Positions 25,248 to 34,756 are shown, counted from the first letter of the stretch. The stretch is DNA of 64,000 bases from Moheibacter stercoris (GCF_040545805.1 NZ_JBEPMO010000005.1:62001-126000), one strand, 5' to 3'. Numbers and translations: made by a program. The notes: generated by a model from the letters alone, not told the origin.

Positions 25248-26002
25248 AGCATATAACTAACGATCAAAATAACGACTTCATTGATTTGTTGTGCCGCCCC
25301 TAAACAATCGCCCGTATAGCCTCCAATCCATCTTTTGAAATAAGATTTCAAATAAGTGGTGACCAAAAAGACAGGAACGAGCAAAAGCAAAAAGTAAAAA
25401 GATCCTGTCAAGAGAAAGGCAGGTATCACCCAAATAGAAGCCATTAAAAAGTTTTGGATGCTTAGTTTTTTGGCAATGGGTTTGGATTTGCTCAATTCGT
25501 CTTCTCGTACATATTCATCCGTAAACATAATATACACTGCTGTAAATCGACTCAAAACACTTGCTAGAAATATTGTAATGATCGCATTCCAAATGTTCAA
25601 TTCTACAAGTTCCACTAAAATGAAAAATTTAATGAGAATCAGAAAAACAGTCCCAATCACACCATAAGCTCCCGATTGGCTGTCTTTCATGATGTCGAGA
25701 ATCTTTTGTTTGGTCCATCCGCCACCAAAACCATCGCACATATCAGCGAAACCATCTTCGTGAAATGCTCCTGTTATAAAAATAGAAGTTACCATGCCCA
25801 ACAAAACCGCAATCGTGGTTGGTAAAATGAATTGTGTTGTATACAAAACAGTCACTACACCCAAGGCCACAATCCATCCAATTAGTGGAAAATAGCGTGT
25901 TGCTTTGTTTAGGTATTCTTGCGAATGATCAACCCATTTCGGACAAGGAATTCGTGTATAAAACATCAAAGCGGTGAAGAAAATTTGAATTTCGTTTCGC
26001 AT
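25232..26002 (-). CDS. cobS: Adenosylcobinamide-GDP ribazoletransferase (cobalamin synthase)
   Basis: A 256-residue integral membrane enzyme joining alpha-ribazole (or its phosphate) to adenosylcobinamide-GDP. FYTRIPCP at the start, GAFHEDGFADMCDGFGGGWTKQKILDIMKDSQSGAYG (the acidic, Mg-binding family signature) and several membrane helices are present. Gene order cobT-cobS-cobC, with 4 bp to cobT and an overlap with cobC, supports the call. Confidence 0.95.
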   Translation of the reverse strand: MRNEIQIFFTALMFYTRIPCPKWVDHSQEYLNKATRYFPLIGWIVALGVVTVLYTTQFILPTTIAVLLGMVTSIFITGAFHEDGFADMCDGFGGGWTKQKILDIMKDSQSGAYGVIGTVFLILIKFFILVELVELNIWNAIITIFLASVLSRFTAVYIMFTDEYVREDELSKSKPIAKKLSIQNFLMASIWVIPAFLLTGSFYFLLLLVPVFLVTTYLKSYFKRWIGGYTGDCLGAAQQINEVVILIVSYMLWKFI

Positions 26003-26006
26003 CGCT

Positions 26007-27017
26007 TTAATCTTTATTGCTTACACCCGCCGACTCAAAATCGGACATCTCATTGAAAAATTTGATGGCGCTTTTAATCAACGGAAAAGCCAAGGCACAA
26101 CCCGTTCCCTCTCCCAGTCTCATATCTAAATGAAGCAAAGGTTTCGCACCTAAAAAATCCAACATTCTTTGATGACCTTGTTCATCGCTTTGATGACAAA
26201 AAATCGCATTGTTTTGGATGTTGGGCTCAATTGATTTTGCACATAAAAATGCTGCGGTTGCAATAAATCCATCGACCAAAATCAACATATTGTGCTGATA
26301 ACTTCGCAACATCGCTCCACAAATTTGCGCAATTTCAAATCCGCCAAAGGTTTGCAAAGCTTCCATAGGATTTTTGGGATGTGGATGATTGTTTTTGGCT
26401 TGTTGCAAAATGCGGACTTTATTTGCCAATCCTTCTTGAGATAATCCCGTTCCTTTTCCAATGCATTCTTCCAAAGGGAAATTCGTCAAAACATTCATCA
26501 GCATAGAGGCAGACGATGTATTTCCAATTCCCATTTCCCCAAAACCTATGCAATTGGAACCGTTTTGAAATACAATGTCCACTTGCTTTCCGGCCAATTC
26601 AAAACATTTCTCCAATTCTTCCTGCGTCATCGCAGGCGTATGAAGAAAATTATGGGTTCCTTTTCGAATTTTAGAATTGATTAAATCTTCGTTCTCTTCG
26701 AAATCAAAATTCACTCCCGCATCAATGATTTTTAAATCGATTTGATGTTGTCGACAAAAAACGTTGATCGCAGCTCCTCCTCTCAGAAAATTTTTCACCA
26801 TCTCAGCCGTTACCGATGATGGATAACTACTTACACCCGATTCTGTGATTCCGTGATCGGCAGCGAAAACCAAGTGAGTGGGTTTCTGAATTTTGGGCTT
26901 CAATGTTTTTTGGACCAAACAAATTTGTTTAGCAAGGGATTCCAAGATTCCCAATGAACCCAAGGGTTTGGTTTTGAAATCAATTTTATGTTGAATGGCT
27001 TGTTCTAAATTCTCCAT
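26007..27017 (-). CDS. cobT: Nicotinate-nucleotide:dimethylbenzimidazole phosphoribosyltransferase
   Basis: A 336-residue enzyme making alpha-ribazole phosphate from nicotinate mononucleotide and dimethylbenzimidazole. Seen are KTKPLGSLGILE, FAADHGITESGVSSYP, MVKNFLRGGAAINVF, FGEMGIGNTSSASML and DMRLGEGTGCALAFPL, which carries the catalytic Glu of the family. It lies 4 bp downstream of the DUF6580 gene under the B12 riboswitch. Confidence 0.96.
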   Translation of the reverse strand: MENLEQAIQHKIDFKTKPLGSLGILESLAKQICLVQKTLKPKIQKPTHLVFAADHGITESGVSSYPSSVTAEMVKNFLRGGAAINVFCRQHQIDLKIIDAGVNFDFEENEDLINSKIRKGTHNFLHTPAMTQEELEKCFELAGKQVDIVFQNGSNCIGFGEMGIGNTSSASMLMNVLTNFPLEECIGKGTGLSQEGLANKVRILQQAKNNHPHPKNPMEALQTFGGFEIAQICGAMLRSYQHNMLILVDGFIATAAFLCAKSIEPNIQNNAIFCHQSDEQGHQRMLDFLGAKPLLHLDMRLGEGTGCALAFPLIKSAIKFFNEMSDFESAGVSNKD

Positions 27018-27021
27018 CTAT

Positions 27022-27591
27022 TTAAGCCAATTCTTTTTTAGACAATGCTGGAATTTGTTTTTGTGCAAACGCAAACGTTCCAAATAAAACAGCTGAAAAC
27101 AATAAATTTCCAATTAATGTTCCTTTGAAAAATGGAATTGCTGCTAGATAACAAGCGACCAAGCCTTCGGATGTTTTTGGATACATGGTTCCTGACATCC
27201 AAACCCCAAAATTGGACACCAAAAAGAAAATTATACTTGCCAAGAATGCTCCCGAAACGACACGTTGAATGTTGACTTTTTTGAATAGAAAGATTCCCAT
27301 CAAAACAATCAGTAAATAACTTCCATACTGCCAATAAAATCCTTCGTAAAACCAGGTAAATTCCGGATAATAACTTGCGTACACCATGTTGTTGAGAAAC
27401 AAATCACTTACCCAAGTAGTTAGTATGGGAATTAAATAGGCTTGCCATTTATGTGTGAAATAGGCTGCACCAAAAAGACCAATGGCCCCAAGTGGTGAAA
27501 AGTTGGGCATATGAGGAATCAATCGACTAAAAGCAACGATGACAATCATAAGACAAAGAATTCCAAAGCGTAGATGAATTGTTTTTTGCAT
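27022..27591 (-). CDS. DUF6580 membrane protein, possible transporter substrate-binding subunit
   Basis: A 189-residue protein with about five membrane helices that resembles ECF-transporter S components: RLIPHMPNFSPLGAIGLFGAAYF, then ILTTWVSDLFLNN, a GSYLLIVLMGIFLF helix, and FKGTLIGNLLFSAVLFG. It belongs to the DUF6580 family. As first gene behind a cobalamin riboswitch and next to cobT, it probably helps import a corrinoid, cobalt or a B12 precursor; this is inference from context. No ECF ATPase genes are nearby. Confidence 0.8.
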   Translation of the reverse strand: MQKTIHLRFGILCLMIVIVAFSRLIPHMPNFSPLGAIGLFGAAYFTHKWQAYLIPILTTWVSDLFLNNMVYASYYPEFTWFYEGFYWQYGSYLLIVLMGIFLFKKVNIQRVVSGAFLASIIFFLVSNFGVWMSGTMYPKTSEGLVACYLAAIPFFKGTLIGNLLFSAVLFGTFAFAQKQIPALSKKELA

Positions 27592-27730
27592 ACTATACTA
27601 ATTTTATTTTTACTACTAAATGTTCTTCAACACCTTTAGCAATCGTAATAGTACACAAAAGAATAGGCCAATAATACCTTAATTGACCTGTTGACTTTTA
27701 GCTTCAATCCACGAAAGCATTGTCGTTATA

Positions 27731-27895
27731 AGATGAGGCAGGTCTCCTGACTTGTACCATTTTGCACACCTTCCCATACGCCTAGACGAACAGTGGTATT
27801 TTATGCAAAACATAGGGTACTTACAGTTGCGGGACAGTTTGTGATTTGCACACAATTCCCTTTTAATTTACAGTAATGTAAAACCTTATCGTTTA
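27731..27895 (-). promoter_or_regulatory. Cobalamin riboswitch controlling the DUF6580-cobT-cobS-cobC operon
   Basis: On the minus strand the order is AAAAGGGAA, then CCCGCAACTGT (J6/3 region), CCACTG, and the B12 box AGTCAGGAGACCTGCC (27737-27752). This is the consensus architecture of the AdoCbl riboswitch. It lies 140 bases upstream of the DUF6580 start, so cobalamin would repress this salvage and transport operon. Confidence 0.92.
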
Positions 27896-28069
27896 AAGAA
27901 GATATTGAAAAGAACGAATGAGTCGCAAATATAAGGTATTTTTGACTTAAACGAACATAAATACTGCATCTACAAAGGATTTAAAACAAGTTAGAATGCT
28001 AACTTAAAGTTAATTTCAACATTTTCCTCTTAGTTTCAAATTACAATTGCATACTTTTGCCAAAGTTTT

Positions 28070-28232
28070 GGTGCCCAAAATTTCAAAATTTGGGTTAAAA
28101 GGGAATTCGGTAAAAGCCGAAGCTGTCCCCGCAACTGTACGTTCATCAAAAGAGCTTTACTACAATCCACTGTACAATTATCGTATGGGAAGGAAAAAAG
28201 CTGAACAAGCCAGGAAACCTGCCAAAATAAGT
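28070..28232 (+). promoter_or_regulatory. Cobalamin riboswitch controlling the btuB operon
   Basis: TTAAAAGGGAATTCGGT, then GCCGAAGCTGTCCCCGCAACTGTA, TCCACTGT and the B12 box AGCCAGGAAACCTGCC (28208-28223) follow in order. The switch ends about 45 bases before the btuB ATG, short enough to affect ribosome access as well as termination. It is divergent from the riboswitch at 27731-27895. Confidence 0.93.
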
Positions 28233-28275
28233 TAATTTTTATTTTTTGCTTTCGGTGGAAAAGCAAGATAAGTAT

Positions 28276-30123
28276 ATGTACAAAGCACTTATTATTTGCT
28301 TTTACGTATTGGGGATGCAATACGTATGCGCTCAGGACGATACTATTTACCTGCAAGAGGCTATTTTGTTGGGCAAGAACCCTATTGAACAATCTCAAAC
28401 GCAATCTGAAATAGTTTTATCGGACTCGATTCTGAAACGAAATCAACCTTCCTTAACCAATGTTTTGAATCTAAATACTTCTATCTATTTCAAAGAAAAT
28501 GGAGTAGGAATGGTTTCCTCACCTTCTTTTAGAGGAACTACGGCCTCACAAACCATTGTTTTGTGGAATGGCATAAATATCAATTCTCAAACAACGGGTC
28601 AAACCGATTTCAATACGGTGAATGTTAGGGGTTTTGATCAGATAAAAATTAAAGGTGGAGCAGGAAATGTAGCAGAAACCAATAATGCTGTTGGCGGAAG
28701 CATCGAATTGATCAATGATTTGGCGTACAACCAAGGTTTTAATGCTGAAATCAATGCGAAATATGGAAGTTTCAATACGTATTCGACGACCATCAATACG
28801 AAATATTCGTCGGAAAACACAAGTTTGAACTTAGGTTTAAGTCGTTATGCTTCTGACAATGATTATACATTTTCCAATCAAACTTCTCGAAAAAATAGCA
28901 ATGGACAATTTTACAATCAAAATCTAAGTTTGGGTGTGGGGCACAAATTGGATTCAAAAAACAGGCTTCGATTCTTGGGGAATCTTTTTCAAGCCAATCG
29001 TCATTTATCTGTAATAAATCCATTTGAAACCAAAAAGAAATACGAAGATTTCAATACGAGAAGTCTTGTTCATTGGGATTCCAAACAGAAAAAATTCTCA
29101 ACCGACTTTAAGATTGCGTATTTGACTGAATCCTACAAATACTTTGAATCTTTAAATAGCGACAACTATGAGCCAGGAAAAGTCCAAACATTCACGTCTA
29201 ATTTTAAATTGAGTTATCAGGCTAGGCAAAACCTTCGCCTCATTGCATTTTTAGAATACATACGCAATGATGGATTTAGCGGTACGTCTATGCAAGATCA
29301 AAGAAGACACATTGGCTCCATGTCCATTTCGGCTCAACATTGGGTAAATTCAAAATTCTATTATGAACTAGGCATTCGACAGGAATTAAGTGAATCCTAT
29401 GGAAATCCAATCCTTTATTCATTGGGTGGAAGATTAAAATTGACTGATTTTTATGCCATTCGTTTCAATGGATCGAAAAATTTTAGAATTCCTACTTACA
29501 ATGATTTGTATTGGCCAGGAGCAGGAAACCCCAATTTAATTCCCGAAACTTCCTATCAAGTTGAACTAACCAATGAAATCAAAACCAAGCCTGTTTTCTT
29601 CACATTTACCTTCTACCACAATTGGGTTGAAAATCTCATCAGATGGATTCCCAATTCAGGCGTTTTAGGAGGGATATTTTGGAAACCAGAAAACATAGCC
29701 AATGTTCATATTTACGGGTTGGAGGCCAATTTACAAGCAAAAAAATCAATTCAAGATCACCATTTCTCTTTGAATTCAACCTATGGTTATACCGTTTCAA
29801 ATGATCAAAATTTGGATAAACAACTTGTTTATGTTCCTTATCACAAAGCAACTGCAACCCTTACTTACGCTTGGAAAAATCTTTCTTTGTATTATCAGTT
29901 TTTGTTCAATGGAAAAGTATTTACCACTACTCGAAACGAATCGGAACACCAACTTCCTCATTATTTTCTTTCCAATATTGGACTAGATTATCGTTTTGGA
30001 ACCAAAAAACAATTTACAATCGGCACAGAACTATTGAACCTTACCGATTATGCATATGAAACTGTCCAAGCTCGACCAGCTCCAGGACGTAACATTCACT
30101 TTTTTATCAATCTTACATTATAA
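28276..30123 (+). CDS. btuB: TonB-dependent vitamin B12 receptor (BtuB-like)
   Basis: The ATG at 28276 (MYKALIICFYVLGMQYVCAQ, a signal peptide) is preferred over a TTG ten codons earlier. The 615-residue outer-membrane barrel has a plug domain with SLTNVLNLNTSIYFKENG, MVSSPSFRGTTASQTIVLWNGI and NNAVGGSIELIND, and a C-terminal barrel ending in aromatic RNIHFFINLTL. The substrate assignment rests on the cobalamin riboswitch and the BtuG-like next gene, 3 bp downstream. There is no N-terminal carboxypeptidase-like extension as in SusC proteins. Confidence 0.92.
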   Translation: MYKALIICFYVLGMQYVCAQDDTIYLQEAILLGKNPIEQSQTQSEIVLSDSILKRNQPSLTNVLNLNTSIYFKENGVGMVSSPSFRGTTASQTIVLWNGININSQTTGQTDFNTVNVRGFDQIKIKGGAGNVAETNNAVGGSIELINDLAYNQGFNAEINAKYGSFNTYSTTINTKYSSENTSLNLGLSRYASDNDYTFSNQTSRKNSNGQFYNQNLSLGVGHKLDSKNRLRFLGNLFQANRHLSVINPFETKKKYEDFNTRSLVHWDSKQKKFSTDFKIAYLTESYKYFESLNSDNYEPGKVQTFTSNFKLSYQARQNLRLIAFLEYIRNDGFSGTSMQDQRRHIGSMSISAQHWVNSKFYYELGIRQELSESYGNPILYSLGGRLKLTDFYAIRFNGSKNFRIPTYNDLYWPGAGNPNLIPETSYQVELTNEIKTKPVFFTFTFYHNWVENLIRWIPNSGVLGGIFWKPENIANVHIYGLEANLQAKKSIQDHHFSLNSTYGYTVSNDQNLDKQLVYVPYHKATATLTYAWKNLSLYYQFLFNGKVFTTTRNESEHQLPHYFLSNIGLDYRFGTKKQFTIGTELLNLTDYAYETVQARPAPGRNIHFFINLTL

Positions 30124-30126
30124 ACA

Positions 30127-31203
30127 ATGAAAACAAGCAATCTTTCTATCGTTTTTTTATTTCTACTAGTGATTTTTTCCTGTAATAGTGACGATTCAAC
30201 TCAAACCCCAATTACTGAAGGAAATTATGCCAATGGAGTATTTGTACTCAGTGAAGGCGGATATACCTACAACAATGCCTCTTTGGCTTTTATTCATTCC
30301 AATGGCGAAATTGAGAATGATATTTTCCACGCAGTAAATGGTCGTAGTTTGGGCGATGTAGCACAAAGTATGAATTTTCACAAGGACTTTGGGTATATCG
30401 TAGTCAACAATTCAAACACAGTGGAAGTTGTCAATCCTACGACTCTTGAATCCATAACAACTATTGGAGGAGATTTTCACAATCCACGATACATCAGTTT
30501 TTATAATGGCAATGCTTATGTTTCCAATTGGGGAGATGGAAGCAACCCAACCGATGACTTTATTGCTGTGGTTGATTTGGATTCATTTGAAGTAACCGAA
30601 AAAATATCCGTTCCTCAAGGTCCTGAAAGACTTATTGCTTATGAAAATACTTTGTACGTAGCACAAAGAGGAGATTATAGTTACGGAAATACCCTTACAA
30701 AAATCAACCTAAACAACCATACTATTTCGGGTTCTATCACGGTGGCAGATTACCCAAATGGATTGGAAATTCACGGCAATCATTTGTTTGTTTTATGTAG
30801 TGGATACCAAGATTGGAGCGGCATTGACTATTCGAGCAATGGAGCTTTGTATAAAATCAATTTAGAAAATAGTGAAATCCTGGATCAAATAAATTTCACG
30901 GAAGGTATGCGTCCCAATCATTTGCAAATTGAAAATCAATCGCTCTATTATACAATTGGTAAAAACATCTATAAAACATCTACGAACCATTTTGAACATC
31001 CAAGCACACCTATACGAAATGTAGAAAATGATGGTGTTGAAATCCTCTATGGTTTCAATGTGGTCAACGGTTGGTTATATGTATGCGACGCAAAAGATTA
31101 CCAAAGCAATGGTGAATTGTTTGTTTATACCATCACGGGAGAATTACAAAGCCAATATCCTATCAGCGGCTTGATTCCAAATGGCGTTTACGCAAGACAA
31201 TAA
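30127..31203 (+). CDS. Surface beta-propeller lipoprotein, BtuG-like B12 binder
   Basis: The 358-residue product carries a lipoprotein signal with Cys near residue 19 (FLLLVIFSCNSDD, followed by acidic residues). The rest consists of YncE/DUF5074-like seven-bladed propeller repeats, such as GNAYVSNWGDGSNP, DLDSFEVTEKISVPQGPERL, ENTLYVAQRGD and YPNGLEIHGNHLFVL. In Bacteroides, BtuG is a surface propeller that binds cobalamin very tightly and sits on BtuB. The place right behind btuB under a B12 riboswitch makes the same role likely here. Confidence 0.85.
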   Translation: MKTSNLSIVFLFLLVIFSCNSDDSTQTPITEGNYANGVFVLSEGGYTYNNASLAFIHSNGEIENDIFHAVNGRSLGDVAQSMNFHKDFGYIVVNNSNTVEVVNPTTLESITTIGGDFHNPRYISFYNGNAYVSNWGDGSNPTDDFIAVVDLDSFEVTEKISVPQGPERLIAYENTLYVAQRGDYSYGNTLTKINLNNHTISGSITVADYPNGLEIHGNHLFVLCSGYQDWSGIDYSSNGALYKINLENSEILDQINFTEGMRPNHLQIENQSLYYTIGKNIYKTSTNHFEHPSTPIRNVENDGVEILYGFNVVNGWLYVCDAKDYQSNGELFVYTITGELQSQYPISGLIPNGVYARQ

Positions 31204-31243
31204 AACTGTATTTAATAATTATAAAACTATAAATTTTAACGAA

Positions 31244-32368
31244 ATGAAACAATTCATTTATTTTTTATCCATTCTATTTAGCTCTTTGGCATTGGGCCAA
31301 TTCACGAGTAATGATGTGAAATTTTACGTAGGCGAAGGTTCTCAAACTTCTTATTTAATCGTTGATTTCAAAGACGGAACAGATGATCGTTCTTACGCTT
31401 GGGGTTTTCGTTATGAGGAAGGGCAAAATATAACATTTGGTCAAATGCTTCAAGCCATTGAAGATGCTGAACCTAACTTTTCACACCTAACAGGATCCAA
31501 TGGCGGATTTTTGAATGACATCATTTTTAACGCACACCAAGGATTGGAAGGAGATCCAGATTGGTGGAGTACTTGGTCGGGTGAAACAGCCGAAACAATG
31601 TCAATGAATGCAGGAATTTCGGAACCCTTGCAAAATGAGAGATGGTATGGAACATCTTACGGTTTTATGAACCCTTCACCCGAGCATCCTGTTACTCCAA
31701 TTCCTGCTTATTCTTCTTTATGGTTTTCAGAATCAGATATAGATACTTGGATTGGAGAAGGTCAAAACAGAAGTATTTTGATTGTGGATTTTGGAACTGA
31801 TACAGAAGGCGTAGCCAATTCATTTGCCTTTGGAATTCAATACGAAGAAGAAACAATTACAGTTGAAGAAGCATTAACTCGAATTTCTAATCGTGTTGAA
31901 AATTTTGAATTTTCACTTACAGAAGATCAAATTTCATCCATTACATTTAACGAATTCGAAGGAATTTCATCTGAAGATAATCCTTGGAAAACGTTCATCG
32001 GAACTGACCTTTCTAATTGGGTTACAGAAAATAGTATAGCAACCAGCAATTTAGAAAATGGAAAATGGGCAGGATTCAGCTTTGGTGAAAGAAGACCATT
32101 TATACCAACAGATGAAGTTATTTTATTGAACACAGCAGATGTTGAATTGACAAAATCTCAATTGTATCCAAATCCAACATCAACTGTTTTCTATGTGAAT
32201 GATTTATCGATAGACAAAGTCAGCATCTTTGATTTAACGGGGAAATTAGTTCTTACTACTTCCAATACGAAAAACGGAATTTCTGTTCAAGGATTAGAAA
32301 AAGGTGTGTATATAGTTACTACTCAATTTCAGAATAAAGTTTCTACATATCGTTTAATTGTTCAATAA
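31244..32368 (+). CDS. Type IX secreted two-repeat protein of the B12 operon
   Basis: ATG 31244 opens a signal peptide (MKQFIYFLSILFSSLALGQ); an upstream ATG at 31181 inside the propeller gene is rejected. The 374-residue protein has two related domains, each with a VGEGSQTSYLIVDFKDGTD or IGEGQNRSILIVDFGTDTE start followed by SYAWGFRYEEG or SFAFGIQYEEE. The C-terminus (QLYPNPTSTVFYV, LEKGVYIVTTQF) is a type A sorting domain. By operon position it may be a surface-exposed corrinoid-binding or handling protein; no function is proven. Its stop overlaps the next start (TAATG). Confidence 0.75.
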   Translation: MKQFIYFLSILFSSLALGQFTSNDVKFYVGEGSQTSYLIVDFKDGTDDRSYAWGFRYEEGQNITFGQMLQAIEDAEPNFSHLTGSNGGFLNDIIFNAHQGLEGDPDWWSTWSGETAETMSMNAGISEPLQNERWYGTSYGFMNPSPEHPVTPIPAYSSLWFSESDIDTWIGEGQNRSILIVDFGTDTEGVANSFAFGIQYEEETITVEEALTRISNRVENFEFSLTEDQISSITFNEFEGISSEDNPWKTFIGTDLSNWVTENSIATSNLENGKWAGFSFGERRPFIPTDEVILLNTADVELTKSQLYPNPTSTVFYVNDLSIDKVSIFDLTGKLVLTTSNTKNGISVQGLEKGVYIVTTQFQNKVSTYRLIVQ

Positions 32369-33345
32369 TGAAAAAGTTTACAATCATTGCAGGATTAATG
32401 CTTTGTACCCAAGGATTTTCGCAGTCTTATCCGCCAGCTGCGGGACAAGAAGGTTCAACAGCCATTTCCTATGATAGTGAATTGTTTGTGAATTGGGCAA
32501 CTACTTCGCAAATAACAAGAGGCTATATAAATATAGCCAATCCAAATGCACAAGATCAAGGAAGCAATTTCGCTTCCTATGGTCAAGATGCTGATGCTAT
32601 AGGAATCGCAGATGGAGTGGTGGTTAGTTTAGGTGATCGCGGAACAGCTATTTTAACATTTGAAAAACCCATTGCAAATGGACCTGGATTTGATTTTGCG
32701 GTTTTTGAGAACAGTTTCAGTGATACTTTTTTAGAAATTGCTTTCGTAGAAGTAAGTTCTGACGGTCAAAATTATTTCAGATTTCCAGCCCATAGCCAAA
32801 CACAAACCGAAACCCAAGTGGATGGATTTGGAAATGTAGATCCTACTTATCTCAATAATTTTGCTGGGAAATACAGAGCTATGTTTGGAACTCCATTTGA
32901 TTTGGATGATGTAGAAGCGCATCCTCTCTTGGATAAATCGAAAATCACGCATGTGAAATTAATTGATGTGGTAGGTTCGATTGATCCAGAATATGCAAGT
33001 TTTGATCAGTTTGGAAATAAAGTAAACGATCCTTATCCCACTCCTTTTGCATCTTCAGGTTTTGATTTGGATGCTGTTGGCGTTATCAATGAAGGTTCTT
33101 TGAATTTAAATGAATCAAACTTACCTAAAGTTAAAATTTATCCTAATCCAGCGATGAATTATTTCCAAATTCAAAATTCATCGAATGCTCTTGTGAAAAT
33201 CTTTAACGAATTAGGACAAATTGTTTTGAACCAAATGGTCGAACCAAATGAAAAGATTGATATTCGAGATCTTAAATCAGGAATCTATTTCGTCAAGATA
33301 CAATCCAATCAAAAAACGACACTTCATAAATTAATTAAAGAATAA
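32368..33345 (+). CDS. Type IX secreted cell-surface protein, end of the B12 operon
   Basis: A 325-residue exported protein (MKKFTIIAGLMLCTQGFSQ) whose middle carries the surface-protein pattern GDRGTAILTFEKPI, GPGFDFAVFENSF, FLEIAFVEVSSDGQNYFRF and GTPFDLDDV. This domain recurs in cobalamin-regulated operons of Bacteroidota. Residues about 250-325 are a type A sorting domain (KIYPNPAMNYFQI, LKSGIYFVKIQ). The start codon shares a base with the preceding stop. A role in B12 capture at the surface is likely but inferred from context. Confidence 0.75.
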   Translation: MKKFTIIAGLMLCTQGFSQSYPPAAGQEGSTAISYDSELFVNWATTSQITRGYINIANPNAQDQGSNFASYGQDADAIGIADGVVVSLGDRGTAILTFEKPIANGPGFDFAVFENSFSDTFLEIAFVEVSSDGQNYFRFPAHSQTQTETQVDGFGNVDPTYLNNFAGKYRAMFGTPFDLDDVEAHPLLDKSKITHVKLIDVVGSIDPEYASFDQFGNKVNDPYPTPFASSGFDLDAVGVINEGSLNLNESNLPKVKIYPNPAMNYFQIQNSSNALVKIFNELGQIVLNQMVEPNEKIDIRDLKSGIYFVKIQSNQKTTLHKLIKE

Positions 33346-33350
33346 TCTAA

Positions 33351-33376
33351 AAGCCTCCATATGGGAGGCTTTTTAT
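33351..33376 (+). terminator. Intrinsic terminator of the btuB operon
   Basis: AAGCCTCC and GGAGGCTT pair around a four-base ATAT core and are followed by a T-rich run (TTTTATATATAT). It lies 5 bases after the last stop codon. Confidence 0.9.
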
Positions 33377-33658
33377 ATATATAAATTAATTTTTCATGAA
33401 ATATTAATTATTTTACGTTTTAGATAAAGAATAGATAATGTATAGATAAAGCATAGATAGTGTATGAAGAGTGTATGAAAATAAACTGAATGAATTTTTA
33501 TTAAAATTAAATTTAATAGTTCATCAAGGAAAACTTTAGAAATAAGAAACTTAATCTTTTAGCTTGTTTAAAATACTTTCTAAAAATACTTAGCGATCTC
33601 TAATTTCTTATGGTTAATTTTAATGGATGAATTAATTGGTTATCAATTAAGCCACTGA
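33377..33658. other. AT-rich intergenic region with short direct repeats
   Basis: No gene is seen. Between about 33420 and 33482 the words TAGATAA/ATAGATA and AGTGTATGAA recur several times without fixed spacing, consistent with drift of low-complexity sequence. Confidence 0.4.
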
Positions 33659-34141
33659 ATGTTAAATGAATTGGAAACGAATATGAAAAAATTAGAATTC
33701 AAACAGGAAATACTAGCATCAGCTCAAAAGGTTTATGACAAAATGCTAGGATTAAGCGATAAATCAACCTACGAATTTTGGACGAAGACTTTCAATCCGA
33801 CTTCAACTTATGAGGGAAATTGGGAAAAAGGAAGTAAAATTCTATTCGTGGGATTTGACGAAAAGGGAAAAAGAGGAGGGATGGTTTCCATGGTTGAGGA
33901 GAATATTCCAGGAGTATTTGTGTCTGCTAGACATTATGGATTTATAGACGGAGATAAAGAAGTGACAACCGGCGAAATGGTAGAAAACTGGGCTGGTGGA
34001 CATGAAAATTATCGATTTCAAGAAGAAAAGGGAATCACAACGGTTATTGTGGAAATTGATATGGTGGATGATCATATCGGTTACTTTCAAGAAAAATATC
34101 CAAAAGCTTTGGAGAAATTGAAAGAAATCTCAGAAAGGTAA
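33659..34141 (+). CDS. SRPBCC / AHSA1-like domain protein
   Basis: A 160-residue START-like fold protein: EILASAQKVYDKMLGLSDKSTYEFW, EGNWEKGSKILFVG, GMVSMVEENIPGVFVSARHYG and a C-terminal helix. It resembles the Hsp90 ATPase activator homologue 1-like proteins, which bind hydrophobic ligands; ligand unknown. The ATG at 33659 is used, though ATG 33683 (MKKLEFKQ) is an equally natural start. It stands alone between a terminator and a lipoprotein gene. Confidence 0.75.
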   Translation: MLNELETNMKKLEFKQEILASAQKVYDKMLGLSDKSTYEFWTKTFNPTSTYEGNWEKGSKILFVGFDEKGKRGGMVSMVEENIPGVFVSARHYGFIDGDKEVTTGEMVENWAGGHENYRFQEEKGITTVIVEIDMVDDHIGYFQEKYPKALEKLKEISER

Positions 34142-34264
34142 TTTTTGGCGTTTGTTTAAATAGGAAAGATAGCATTTTTTAGGATATTGGTTATCTAATT
34201 TATTCAGTTTCAATTTTATTCATCTTAAGGAAAAAGTACGTAGTATATAAACTAAATAGATCCT

Positions 34265-34756
34265 GTGAAAAGACATCAACTACTAAATCTATCAATTTTT
34301 CTTTTTCTTTTTTCTTGCGTTGATAATACACAGTATCTGGAAAGCAAGAAGGATTATGAGGCAGGTTTTGTTGTAAAAAATTATCCTGATAGTATTTTGA
34401 TTGATTATAGAAAATACAAAGATCCCACTTTCAATTCTAGTTCGAAATTAGTGAAGAGAGGTGATGAGTTTTGGGCGATTCATCAACCTGAAAATGAAAA
34501 TTCACAGTATGTTAATTTTTCCGACAAAGAGTTTCAAGACTATGTATATTTATCATGGAAGGAACATAAAGCTCATTTAGTTGATGAATTAGATTTGGTT
34601 GACGACAGCATTTTAGTCTATCGTTTGGACGAAAAATATTTGACAGAAGTTAAATCAAATGGAAGTCCTGTAAAAAGGATCTATTATTATGATCGGGATT
34701 ATCGAATTGATTCGGTAATTTGGATCATAGCCAAAGACACCATGGTTTACAAATAA
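34265..34756 (+). CDS. Hypothetical lipoprotein (GTG start)
   Basis: The 163-residue reading frame begins with GTG and has a lipoprotein signal MKRHQLLNLSIFLFLFSCVD (Cys18 is the lipid site). The mature part is polar with many Asp, Tyr and Lys and no domain I recognise. It is a single gene, 123 bp after the SRPBCC gene. Confidence 0.65.
   Translation: MKRHQLLNLSIFLFLFSCVDNTQYLESKKDYEAGFVVKNYPDSILIDYRKYKDPTFNSSSKLVKRGDEFWAIHQPENENSQYVNFSDKEFQDYVYLSWKEHKAHLVDELDLVDDSILVYRLDEKYLTEVKSNGSPVKRIYYYDRDYRIDSVIWIIAKDTMVYK

Noticed and set aside
28036..28404. Reading frames on both strands across the riboswitch
   Set aside because: They overlap conserved cobalamin-aptamer sequence and the btuB signal peptide; no protein family match is visible.
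33420..33485. Tandem repeat or CRISPR-like array of ATAGATA words
   Set aside because: Irregular spacing and low complexity; no unique spacers.
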